A stretch of 64,000 nt of DNA from Kuschelorhynchus macadamiae (taxonomy: Eukaryota; Arthropoda; Insecta; Coleoptera; Curculionidae): NCBI GenBank assembly GCA_030620095.1, contig JAUTXW010002159.1:339063-403062 (forward strand). The letters are read 5' to 3'. The first letter of the stretch is position 1, and each line of letters begins with the position of its first letter. The notes under the pieces are model-generated. The model made no database searches and was not told the origin of the DNA. It worked only from the letters and a program-made list of their open reading frames with translations. Shown here piece after piece: positions 52,955-63,064 of this stretch. A program made the translations under genes and the position numbers.

Positions 52955-54590
52955 CTATTCTGATTCACTTTCGGAGGAGCTGCTATTACTATCAAGGGAT
53001 TCATTAACTGTATGCGGCAAGAATAAATTTAAAGCTCCTGGACAAAACTGTTTCTTTTTGAAAATTGGTTTATTTCTAAGACTCGTGATTTTTGGATCCG
53101 AAGACACAAGTAAATTGTTGAAAATATCTATATTCGTGAGCACTCTGTTACATTTTCGTGAGTTATGCTCCCTAAACCTTCTATACTCTTTATTCCTTGC
53201 CTTTTGGGATTCTTCTGACAATTTGCCTATTGGTACTGGTGACGACTCGATGATGGCGGATCCATGAAGAAGAACTTTATGAATTGTAGCTGGCATTCTG
53301 TACCAATTAAGGATATAGAGATACAAAAAGATGTGCAGTTTCTAATGTGTATGTATTAAATTCAATTTTCTTGATTAAAAATCCGCTGGCAATTACTTGA
53401 AGGATGATATAAAATCGATAAATTAAATTGACGTTTAGTCCTGTAATTTCTGCTGATATTGCAAAATTTTCAAAACATTTTCTTGCGCATTTACCATCGT
53501 TAGAAGTTTCCGCCCTTTGTTTGGGTTGGTCTACAATAATTCCCAATCGTGATCTGAATTCCGCTTGAATTTTGTTCTTTTGCCCTTTATCTATAATTTT
53601 ATCCTCACCACGTGCCTGCCATTTTTCTAGAGGTAAACGGTAACTAATCTTTAAAAAACATTCGAATGATCTTATCCAAATATGTAGGGATGTTATGCCA
53701 AACTTGAGATTCTCGGTTTTTATGGGCTTGTGTACCAATTGTTCTATATTGTTCATTTCAACAGGTGATGCTCCGCATAAATAACATTTTTGTGATGAAC
53801 AATCTGTGATCGAATTAATCATTTTGTTATCAATCATGGTCATATGAAGCTGATGAATTATCTTGAGTGGTTTCTGTTGATTAGTGAAATACGTTGGAGT
53901 TAAAGCTTCGGCTTCCATTTGTGCATATTCTGTTTTAGAAACTTCTATACTTTCTTTTAAAAACTACATTTTACAAGGACGGCAATATCGGGTAGATGAC
54001 GGTGTTGGATTACTCCAGATCACAACTCTATTATTTACCATATTTTTAGTGATTAATTCCAAAGGGACCAAGCAGGTTAACAATAAATTTGAATCTAAAA
54101 AGTTAACATGAAAAGCTTGTTTATATTCCTTTAAAACCAGTTCTTGTAAATTAATTTTGAGATTTTCTATTTCTAAAGTTGAAAGCAATCTGTATGTTGT
54201 ATGGTCTAGTAACGACTGCAATTCTACACATACTGAATTTTCTGTCGCAGTTATCTTTTCTGGGTAACACAATTTTTTTGCTTCTCGAACTTTATTGTAG
54301 GAGGGGTATAAATCTGCATTGTTTTCTATAGCGGTGTTTCGAAGTTGTTGATATTGATTTTTAGAAAGTCTAGCATCTACAATTAAAGCTAGGGCTCTTT
54401 CGTTAGTCAACTGATTTAGAATTTTACAACTCTTTTGTTTTACGGGAACATCAGATAAATGTGATAATTGTTTTGCTTTAGCTGATTTGCCTTCTGCTCT
54501 CATACTCATTTGTGTCGCAAAAAGTAACTCGTCGGTATCACATTCACGTATTGTGGCAGTTCTTTTGTATTTAGTCGTGTAACTTAACAT
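52955..54590 (-). pseudogene. RAG1/Transib-superfamily-like transposase
   Basis: ATG 54590-54588. The frame to 53964 carries ALALIVDARLSKNQYQQLRN, REAKKLCYPE, TCLVPLELI and NPTPSSTRYCRP; one in-frame TAG follows. The same frame continues to 53307 with FTMID-type TMIDNKMINS (candidate second Asp), CYLCGASP (CxxC zinc pair, residue ~250), ENLKFGITSLHIWIRSFEC, EKWQARGED, EFRSRLGIIVDQPKQ and SNDGKCARKCFEN. A shift near 53310 leads to YRMPATIHKVLLHGSAIIES, IGKLSEESQKARNKEYRRFR and SRKCNR, ending 52955. The block order and spacing follow the RAG1 core C-terminal half (CxxC, ..H..., IHK.L.H...II, IG..SE....NK..RRFR). The first-Asp block (GxDG) appears deleted before EYKQAF, and Lys stands where EARNK/ESGNK has the catalytic Glu. 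It is inactive. Confidence 0.65.
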
Positions 54591-55299
54591 AGTAAAATTA
54601 CTCTTAGGCCTCCCAACTTTGTTTTTTTGCGAAAAAAAATAATTTTAGATTATGCGGTAAATATCCCTATTATGTCTATGTTTCAGACGGGTTCGAAACC
54701 TTCGCCCCCCCCCCCTCTAAATCCGGTACTGAAAATTACCCAAATAAAAACATAATACTAGAAGTTTCGTAAATAATTTCAATATCCAAAAAACCCTGAG
54801 ATATGTATTTTTTATTGAAATAAAATTTTATTTATACCAATTCGAAAAAAAAAATTATGCACGCGCTATTAAACATAAACATGAAAATTTGGCATTGCAC
54901 GGCGCGAATCGGCAAAAATATTTTATTGTAAAATGTAGTAAAAGATCCAGGGAAATTAAATGTATGTACCCCAAACTGGAGCTCTGCTAACCTCTTAAGA
55001 TAATGCTGTCAAAAAGTTGATGAATTGCTTTATATAAACAAAATTCGAATCCCATCTGTTCAAATTGAATTATAATAATATTTAAATTTAAATCTAACTA
55101 AATAAAATACTTATATAGAAAACTTGAACTTAATTTTTCGTAGTTAGACTTTGACAAACGTTCTATAAATTTTTATAGGTGCACAGAAAAACTTTTGTGT
55201 TTGATGTTTGCTACTATGCGTCAATGCGTAACCATGAAAACTCACAAAACAAATGCTGTTGAATTTAGACACTTTAGGGCCTACTTAATAAAAATCAAA
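54591..55299. other. AT-rich upstream flank of the Transib-like gene
   Basis: Contains a C-run (54704-54713) and AT-rich sequence. No coding. The right terminus of the Transib-like element should lie here, but I could not place it with confidence. Confidence 0.4.
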
Positions 55300-55733
55300 T
55301 AATAAAAATGTTAAGATTGGAAAAAAGAATTGCCGACTTTTTCAATATTTTGAGACGACTCTGACCCACAGTGCGACGTCTCGACACTCTCTGTGTCTTC
55401 AACAGGACTTCTCTGCTACAGCTGATTAGGAATGTCCTCTGGTGTATCAAACTTGCTAATTTTTCGGAAGAACGGGACCAAGTTTTTAAGGTCGACACAT
55501 CTTCATGTCCATAATTATTGTGTATTTCTTCGAAAAAACCCATGTCAATGTTCAGAGCCAAAATATATTAACTGTTTTGTTCGATTCACGTTCACTACGT
55601 ATCTAACTCTTAAAATAATACAACAGCTTGTTTGGACGATACGTTTTTTATTATTTTAAATCAATTGCCGACGTTTCGACATTCTCCGTAGCTTCATCAG
55701 GGCTTCTCTGCGACAGCTGATTAGGAAAGTTCT

Positions 55734-57724
55734 TTAATTGTGAATAACACCAATGTAATCCGTATGAATATCCTCTCTGATCAGTGTCTTGGAACTTGCA
55801 ACTTAAACTTAAAAAAACTTACGGCGTAAATTAGGTTTCGAACGTATCGTGACTCTAGCTCTATTGATTATAATGATTTTATGGGCGATCTTATAGGAGT
55901 AGACTAGGATTCTATTTTTGAGTTTGACCGTGTTGATGATATATTATATTTTTTAATAGTAACCCTAAGTAAAAACGGATGCTGCTAGTGACGAATGTAG
56001 GGAACTAGGTAGTTTTGTCACTATGGCTGTTCGCAAGGAAAAGAAAGCATACTTAAACCATAAATTAGAATCGAATCCTACTGATTTTTGGCGCACTATC
56101 AAGTAGCACTGTCAACGGTAGGCCAATCACTCTAAAGAATTATGAAGAGGTTATTTCTGATTTAAACGAAAATAGAGACCATCAGAACATTGACCGCCAA
56201 TCTGAATTCACTGAAGTCTCCTGAGAAACTCGCAACTCTTATTACATTCCGTGCTAGAGGTGTGGATGGCTGACCTAAACCTTATATCCCTGATTATTCT
56301 ATATCTGACACCACATGTTACCTATCTGATCAACAGATGCTTAAATACTGGTATATTTCCTACTCTTTGGAAAAAAGCTAACGTAGTTCCCGTTCCAAAA
56401 ATTACTAAAGCAGCCTTAATTTCCGACTATCGGGACCATTAGCAGTCTTTGAACCATGTCGAAGATACTAGAAAAAATAGTTGCTGAGCAGTTAAATAAT
56501 TTCCTTCTTATTAATAAAATTTTACCTGATACTCAGTCCGGGTTACAGCACTACAACAGCCCTTCTAAAGGTGTCGGATGACTTGCTGAGGGCCCAGGAT
56601 TGTGGGAAAAACTTCTGCTTAATCCTATTAGATTTCAGCAAGGCATTTGACACCTTATGTCATGCTACTAACAAAGTTAAGTTTCTTTGGTCTTGATGGC
56701 ACGGCGCAATTATTTGAGCGAGAGTTACACTGGGCAAGGAAATATCGGCCTTTTTATCAGTCAAAAAAGGGGTACCATAGGGGATTGTTTTCAGGCCTTT
56801 ATTATTCTCTATATATACAGCAAATTTTTCTAACTTTCTCTCTCATAGTCAATCTCATCAATATGCTGATGACATGCAGCTTTACCATTCATTGTCATAT
56901 AACAGTCGCCTAGAGGCTGCCACTTTTATTAACAGGGATTTTGCAAGTATAGCAAGAATATCAGAGGCTCATAAACTATCTCTTAATAATAAGAAAACGA
57001 TGGTTCTTATTTTTGGCAAGGGCAGAGAATTAATCTGTAATGATGCACAGTGTATTTTGGAGTTAGATAATAATATTTTAAATTACTCCTGAGTCTGCAA
57101 GAACCTCGGAGTACAAATGAATGATGATATGCGCTTTGACGCCCACATATCACATTTGTTGCAGATTTCATACTATAAATTAAAAACATTATATTTATTT
57201 AAAGATTTTCTTAGTGCCGACGTCAGATTGCAGGTGTGTAATAGTTTGGTCTTATCGGGTCTTCGGTATACTAGCATTCTTCACTGACCAGATCTTACTC
57301 GAAAGAGTAAAAAAAGTTTTGAAATACTCCAGAATTCCTGTATAAGGTATTGTTATGGATTGAGAAAGTTCGACCATGCCTCACAACTTTGTTGCCAATC
57401 AAAATGATTAAACATGGAAAGTCGTTTTAAACTGCATATGGTCGCCTTACTATTCAAAATCCGGGTATCTGAGTCTCCCCGTTATCTTTTTGAAAAGTTA
57501 GTCAAAGGCTCAGATGTTCTTAAGGTTGCTACAGGGCGCCGTAATGTGTATACTGATTTTTATTGCTTCATGCTATCTACACGCAAGTATTATTTATCTA
57601 ATGTTGTTACCTTAGTTTTTATGGTGGTTAAGTGAGCAGCTGTGCTGGATCTCGTCACCATTCTAAATATGTATTTAGCTTTGTATTTATCCCCAATAAA
57701 AGCCTTTTGAATTTGAATTTGAAT
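55734..57724 (+). mobile_element. LINE (CR1/Jockey-like), 5'-truncated, inserted in the repeat above
   Basis: The insertion interrupts ...ctgattaggaaagt|gtgctctgg..., which is continuous at 55424-55446. The 3' end carries aataaa at 57697 and the tail ttttgaatttgaatttgaat (57705-57724). Confidence 0.7.
55980..57640 (+). pseudogene. LINE reverse transcriptase, heavily decayed
   Basis: Readable across frames: YLTPHVTYLINRCLNTGIFP and LWKKANVVPVPK (56290-56400), ALLKVSDDLLRAQDCGKNF and ILLDFSKAFDTLCHAT (56560-56670, first Asp box). INMLMTCSFTIHC and QLYHSLSYNS follow around 56850-56890, where the YADD box stood. SEAHKLSLNNKKTMVLIFGK (56966-57020), DMRFDAHISHLLQISY (57130-57175), LRKFDHAS and MESRFKLHMVALLFKI (57414-57461) follow. 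It has many stops and shifts. Confidence 0.75.
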
Positions 57725-57862
57725 GTGCTCTGGTTTTTCAAACTTGCTAATTTTTCCGAAAAACGGGACTAAGTTTTTACGGTCGATTCAGCTTCCTGTT
57801 CATAGTTATTGGGTATTTCTTCGAAAAATACAGCGATACAGCTTTCTGTCTATAGTCATTGT

Positions 57863-59273
57863 AAATTATTATTTGTAGATATAATTACTTATTATGACCC
57901 GAATCGTAAAAATTTTTGAAAAATCGGGTAGTCAAAAACTTTCTGTTGTAGTTCAAGCCCTAGGGAGATTATAAGTGAATATTGTTTTGTTATGGTTCTC
58001 CTTCTTGACAATACTTTCCTAGAACTGAGTGTTTATCCCCATAAACGTCTTATCGCCCAGCCGACTTATTTTAAATACTCCAAACCGCCACTGGCGGCGC
58101 CAAAAAATATTTAAACGAGGACGTGGCGAAAACAGACTCAGCTCCAGGTCCATGTCGTCGAAGAAACATAAAAAAATGCACGTTCTAACTCATTATATTC
58201 CTGAGCTGGCCGAGGGCGACAGGGACTTTCAGGATGCTTTCAAAGTTTTCTGGAAAACTTAAAATTAATTCGGTAAGAAGTAGCGATGTGAAGTTGTAGT
58301 TTTTACCGTATTTTAATTACGCGGGGTTGGGGAATTAGCCGAGATTCAGGGTTAATTAACTTTGACGGGAGGAGTTAGCAACGAGTAATTTGTTTTAGGT
58401 TGTATGAACAAAAGAATAACAATAAATTACGAATAACTTGGTTAAATTTTTGCTTCTCCGTATATTGTACATTTAATATTTTAGTAATATTTGTAATATG
58501 ATATTTTCTGATTCGTTCCAGCGACTCAAATAAACTTTTTTTTGGGTTAAAGGTACATTATTATTTTTCAATTTTTTTCAAATTTTCAGCTTTGTTTTAA
58601 GAGTTTCTAGCGCGAATGAAAAGACTCCTTGGACGAAAATCTATTGGATCCGCTAAAAATATCAATTTGATCAAAAAGGCGAAGTTTGAATCTATTTTGC
58701 TAATGTGAAAGTTTGATACAATGAGATAGCTGCACTTACGACTCCCACCAGCCACCAGAAACTCAGGGGGCCCATGGATATTAAGGGGCCCGGCGACAAT
58801 GTGCAAAAAATTTTTGTCGTTTGGTTTTTTGTTCTTGAATTTATTAACTTTGTTCTTGAATTTAATACCCAAACGAGCCTCAACCGATGGGTGTATCATA
58901 TACAAGCTTTTCTATAAAAAATGTAAATAGGTGGGTCACTCGTTGTTTAAATATTCTGTGTACATACAAATATCTTTATATAATCTATGAACAAATCCTA
59001 TAACTTTGGTATTTAACAGTTGTTTTGTCTCTTATCTATGGGTGATGAGTATTATTCGTAAAGACCCTGTTGTAAATTCATATACAAAATGAGTTATTTA
59101 TGGCTCTTCTGATAAACAGGATGTATTCGTTAACAAGGGAAGTTAGTTTGTTTTTAGAAACTGCTTTTTTTAAACATTTTATTAAGCCGTCATATTGAAT
59201 TCGCACAAATTCTTACCCGTTTAATCCAATTATCACACTAGATTTTTGTGCAAAATTTGAAATCAATTGGGTA
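57863..59273. other. Non-coding, no element recognised
   Basis: AT-rich with short GC patches (58088-58110, 58765-58795). Frames at 58029-58262 and 58597-58905 show no recognisable domains. The last 150 bp contain decayed ATGGCGG-family text (59180-59270). Confidence 0.35.
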
Positions 59274-59623
59274 AAGTGTGGGACACGAAAGAAAACCGGG
59301 CGGTCCTTAAAATATAGGTTCATAGTCTTAAGCAAGCGGAAAAGTAAAATTTGTGTACGCAAATAAATTTTATGTTATTTTATTTGTTGTAATAGTTTGC
59401 CGCTTCACCTATAACGTGCGCTAGCTAACGGTACGGAAAATTAATCGAGGATTTAGTAAATTTGGCACTGGTTCACTTGTAATTGGGATGTGCCTAGAGT
59501 CTCCATGCACTTGCCGCTAGAAGGTTCTAGCTATTTCCAGTGGCGCCTATACATTTCGAGCATTTGTTTTCATTTATATATAAATGCGTTGCGTTGAATT
59601 TGAATTATTATTTCGAAGTAACG

Positions 59624-60956
59624 ATGGCGAGCAAAAGAGGAAAAACAATTCGAAGCGGTGCACGTGAAGTTATTGCGAGTGTTATAGAGGCCTGTACTAG
59701 AGAAGCTGAAAATATAAAAAGAAAAAATAAATAGTTTGACTATTTCAATTCAAAATCGAACAGAATGCGCTGCATTTTACACTGGTGTTTCGGAAAATAG
59801 TGTAAGAAAAGTTCAAAGAGATCATAATTATCGCTCATGTTCTACTTCACCTTTAAAATCTCCTGGTAAAAAAAGACCCCGATTATTGATTAATTGACGA
59901 CGGTGATTTTCAAGTAATTCGACGAACAATAGAGGATTTTTATATAAACTTGAAGAAGGTTCCGACCTGCAAACCTCTACTTCGTGCTGTAAATAACAAA
60001 ATAGATTTTCCGTACGGGTATAAAACCTTAAATCGGCTTTTACGATCAAATGGTTTTGTTTGGTGCTAGTGCCAAAATAAACGAAAATTGCTCATTGAGA
60101 GACCAAATATTTTTCACTGGCGGGTGAAATATCTATCAACTGTAAGGCAATACAGGCAAGAAGGACGCAATATTGTGTATCTAGACGAAACCTGGGTAGA
60201 TAATGATATGACAGTTAACAAATGCTGGCAAAGTGAAAGTGTTACAGGTGTTCCTCATGGACTCCGCTCTAGTAGTTGCTTTATTATAGTTCATGCTGGT
60301 TTAGAAGCCGGATTTGTTCCAGGTGCTGCTTTAGTTTTTCGCTCGGGACTAACAACTGGAGACTATCATGAACAGATGAATAGAGATAATTTTGAAAAGT
60401 GGTTGCTCGAGAAGCTTCTACCTAACATTCCTCCCAAATCAGTCGTGGTAATGGATAATGCGTCTTATCATTCTCACGTAGAAGATAAAGTGCCAACTAA
60501 ATACTCTACAAAAGCTCATATGATATCGTGGCTTAAATCGAACAATCTCGTATCTGATCCAACATGGAGAACATATCAATTATATAAAGTAGTATCAGCC
60601 TACAAACCTAGAGAAAAAAAAGTATAAAATTGACGGTCTTTTACGTAACCTCTGTCATACACCCTTAAGGCTGCCTCCATACATATGCGACCTCAACCCT
60701 ATTGAACTTGCATGGGTAGGAGTAAAAAAGTGAAAATTGGAAATCGTATGTTAAACATGTTCGTTCTATTGAACATAAATACTGGGAAGTAGATGGCAAA
60801 ATTGAAACGGTTATTGATGATTTAGTTATCACACTGGGATCTTCAAGTAGTGACGAGGAAACTTCATCATTTTCAGAGGAAGACAACGATTTAGAAGGAA
60901 TCGAACCATTAGAATCACTGCCGTCAAAAATGGCTTTTTTTTCATATATTTTGTAA
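59624..60956 (+). pseudogene. DD82E mariner transposase, copy B
   Basis: ATG 59624 opens MASKRGKTIRSGAREVIASV; early shifts near 59735 and 59900 interrupt it. The main frame 60088-60627 holds ERPNIFHWRVKYLSTVRQYR, IVYLDETWVDNDMTVNKCWQ (first Asp), AGFVPGAALVFRSGLTTGDY, MNRDNFEKWLLEKLLPNIPP and VVVMDNASYHSHVEDK (second Asp). A shift in an A-run near 60620 leads to YKIDGLLRNLCHTPLRLPPY and CDLNPIELAWVGVKK (Glu). By hand count 82 residues separate Asp and Glu, matching the DD82E Sailor family. An acidic Ser/Glu tail (SSSSDEETSSFSEEDND) ends at TAA 60954-60956. All three catalytic residues are kept. Confidence 0.8.
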
Positions 60957-61094
60957 AATTTTTCATAAAGTAGCTGTCAATAAACTGCTTCAAAATAATT
61001 AATTTTCTGTTCAATACCGGGTGTCAAAAAATATCTAATATTGCAATTAATATTTGAAAAACTACAAAACTCATATTTTTCCAAAATTAACACA

Positions 61095-61690
61095 TTAATG
61101 TAGTTATAGTAGGGGAGCCAGCACTAATTCCAGTGAACAAGATTTATCAAAATTTTAACTTATGCAGTTCGACTTTGGGCTATTCGGGTATGCCAAAGGT
61201 GACCGTTTGTCTCCGTCTGTCATATTACTTTATACAGGGGGCGTCATAGTGAAGCACTATACAGGGCGTTTCCTAATTGCGTGCTAATGTTAATGAGGGG
61301 TGATTCTTGGACCTTTTTAAGAAAAAAGTTTGATATGAACCTAAAGGTCTTAACTTTGGAGATACAGGGTTTTAAAAAAATGCTATCATAGATAAATAAC
61401 TGATTTGATACACGTCTTTTATGAATAAATGGGCATTTTTTATTAACAATCAATTTTTGAAATTTCTACCAGTGGCGTGCATATGTAATTAACCTGGGTA
61501 AAACTTTACTATCCCGTATCTCAAAAGTTAAGACCTTTAGGACATAAAAACACCCCCTTTAACATCAGCACGCAATTAGGAAACGCCCTGTATAGTACTT
61601 CACAATGACGGCCTCTGAATAAAGTAATATGACAAACGGAGACAGACGGCCACTTTTGCCACTTAAATTAAAATTTTCATAAATCTCGTT
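61095..61690. repeat. Foldback inside mariner copy B
   Basis: Left-arm text (agccagcactaattccagtgaacaag, tatacagggcgtttcctaattgcg) is mirrored on the right (cgcaattaggaaacgccctgtata at 61571, ctcgttcactgg at 61686). Arms are shorter and more eroded than in copy A (10691-11532). Confidence 0.65.
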
Positions 61691-61911
61691 CACTGGATCT
61701 GATGCTCGCTGCCCTTGTGAAATCTGGACTTGTAAATCGTGTATCACTATACTGGGTGGTCCAATAATAGTGGACGTAGGCAGTAGCCCGGGAACCGTTA
61801 ATGACAGAACTCAAGAAAAAATATATTTATAGGTAAATCGATCAAGAAAAATCAAAATTAAATCATTTTAAAATTCGAAAGTTCGCCGTTTTTGCAACAC
61901 AAAAGAGATAT

Positions 61912-62120
61912 AGAAGTGCGGTACACGAAAGAAAACAGACAAATATAGATAAAGGTTCATTAAGCATAGTTACATTTTTTAATTATCTGAAGTGCGTATA
62001 GTCAAAAAGAAGTGCCATATTATTTAAAGAACGACGGGACACCACTGGTTTAAAGAGATTTCTTGGCCCACCTTCTTAAACCGATTTCCTCCGCCCGGTT
62101 TTCTTTCGTGTCCCGCACTT
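61912..62120. repeat. Probable mariner-derived MITE (~209 bp)
   Basis: gaagtgcggtacacgaaagaaaac (61912) and its inverted counterpart gttttctttcgtgtcccgcacttc (62098-62121) bound a non-coding segment. The ends match the left terminus of mariner copy B (59274), so this looks like an internally deleted derivative. Confidence 0.55.
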
Positions 62121-62643
62121 CACGTAATTTGTTTAATTATTCTACAAACCGACAAACCCATGGAGCCAAGAGAAAACTTGTTTTTCTGGCAACTTGAGGT
62201 CCTCTGACTTAAAAATCTGTAAGAGTAATATTTTGACGATAACAATACTCTATGAGCGAAGTTAAAACGTGTTTTTATCTGTGGTCCGGCGTACTTATGT
62301 GTTTAAGAGAAATACCTCTCTTAACCACACTAAAGGCCCCAAGCCGTTGCTACAGAATATCTAATTTTAACGGGATTTTAAATAATCCACCCGAAACCAC
62401 TAAAGTATGAACGGACCGATGGAAATATAATTTCCCGAAAACTAAATACGTCATTTAGTAGACAGAGACCCCCCGAGGCTCCAACCGGAACCTGCAAAAC
62501 GAATATCAGCAGGTTTTGCGGGGCCTTTTGTTTACCGAGTTCCGCAGGCCAAAACCGCTCTCTGTCCAAACATGGCGTAATCATCGGATATACCTGGACG
62601 CCTCCCCCGAGGCTACGCCGCCCCAGGCGCTCCGGCTTTTTTA
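62121..62643. other. Non-coding spacer with GC-rich patch
   Basis: 62455-62640 is GC-rich (ccgaggctccaaccggaacc, cccgaggctacgccgccccaggcg), including a small inverted pair gcaaaac/gttttgc at 62494-62519. No gene recognised. Confidence 0.35.
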
Positions 62644-62689
62644 GATTCGGGGTTGGTGTATTTTAAGGTCAGCGGCGTCCCTATATCTA

Positions 62690-62744
<55 letters not shown>

Positions 62745-62840
62745 AAAATGGATCATTGTGTCTGCTGTGATGCAGGACATGTTCCAAACAAGGATCATTT
62801 TCTTGTTATGACGTTGGTGTAAGTGGAATGAAAACATACT

Positions 62841-62919
<79 letters not shown>

Positions 62920-63026
62920 GGTGATTCATGAGGAAATGTCAATACTTCAGATACATATTCAGGACCAAAAAATTAACATAAAAGTCTATAGATTCGGGGT
63001 TGGTGTATTTTAAGGTCAGCGACGTC

Positions 63027-63060
<34 letters not shown>
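62644..63060. repeat. Duplicated module with three (TA)n microsatellites
   Basis: gattcggggttggtgtattt...gtccc occurs at 62644 and 62991, each followed by a TA run (62692-62742, 63029-63060). A third TA run spans 62844-62916. acagggtgattcatgaggaa follows the second and third runs (62916, 63061), so a mariner end plus adjoining DNA has been duplicated. Frames of repeated Tyr-Ile here are microsatellite artefacts. Confidence 0.8.

Positions 63061-63064
<4 letters not shown>

Larger units (their letters stand above)
55300..57862. repeat. Tandem pair of an older dispersed repeat, second unit split by a LINE
   Basis: Unit 1 (55320-55560) reads gccgac..., cttctctgctacagctgattaggaatgtcctctgg, caaacttgctaatttttcgg, gggaccaagtttttaaggtcgac, gtgtatttcttcgaaaaa. 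Unit 2 begins at about 55616 (aatacaacagcttgttt...gccgacgtttcgac...ctgattaggaaagt, to 55733). It resumes at 57725 with gtgctctgg, caaacttgctaatttttccg, gggactaagtttttacggtcgat. Phrases such as gccgacgtttcgac..cttcatcaggg occur in the termini of Penelope-like elements, but assignment is uncertain. Confidence 0.6.
59274..61700 (+). mobile_element. DD82E (Sailor-like) Tc1/mariner element, copy B
   Basis: The left end is aagtgtgggacacgaaagaaaaccgggcgg (59274 onward), followed by sequence parallel to copy A (8964). The transposase lies at 59624-60956 and the foldback at about 61100-61690. A matching right terminus (ccgcccggttttctttcgtgtcccgcactt) ends at 62120, but it may belong to a separate MITE, so the 3' limit is given as the foldback end. 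Confidence 0.65.

Noticed and set aside
52510..55200. Candidate terminal repeat CACAAAA (52511) / TTTTGTG (55194) around the RAG1-like gene
   Set aside because: Only 7 bp match and the flanking 5-mers (attga, tttga) do not give a clean duplication; chance is likely in AT-rich DNA.
62691..63013. Open frames of alternating Tyr-Ile
   Set aside because: They are translations of the TA microsatellite.
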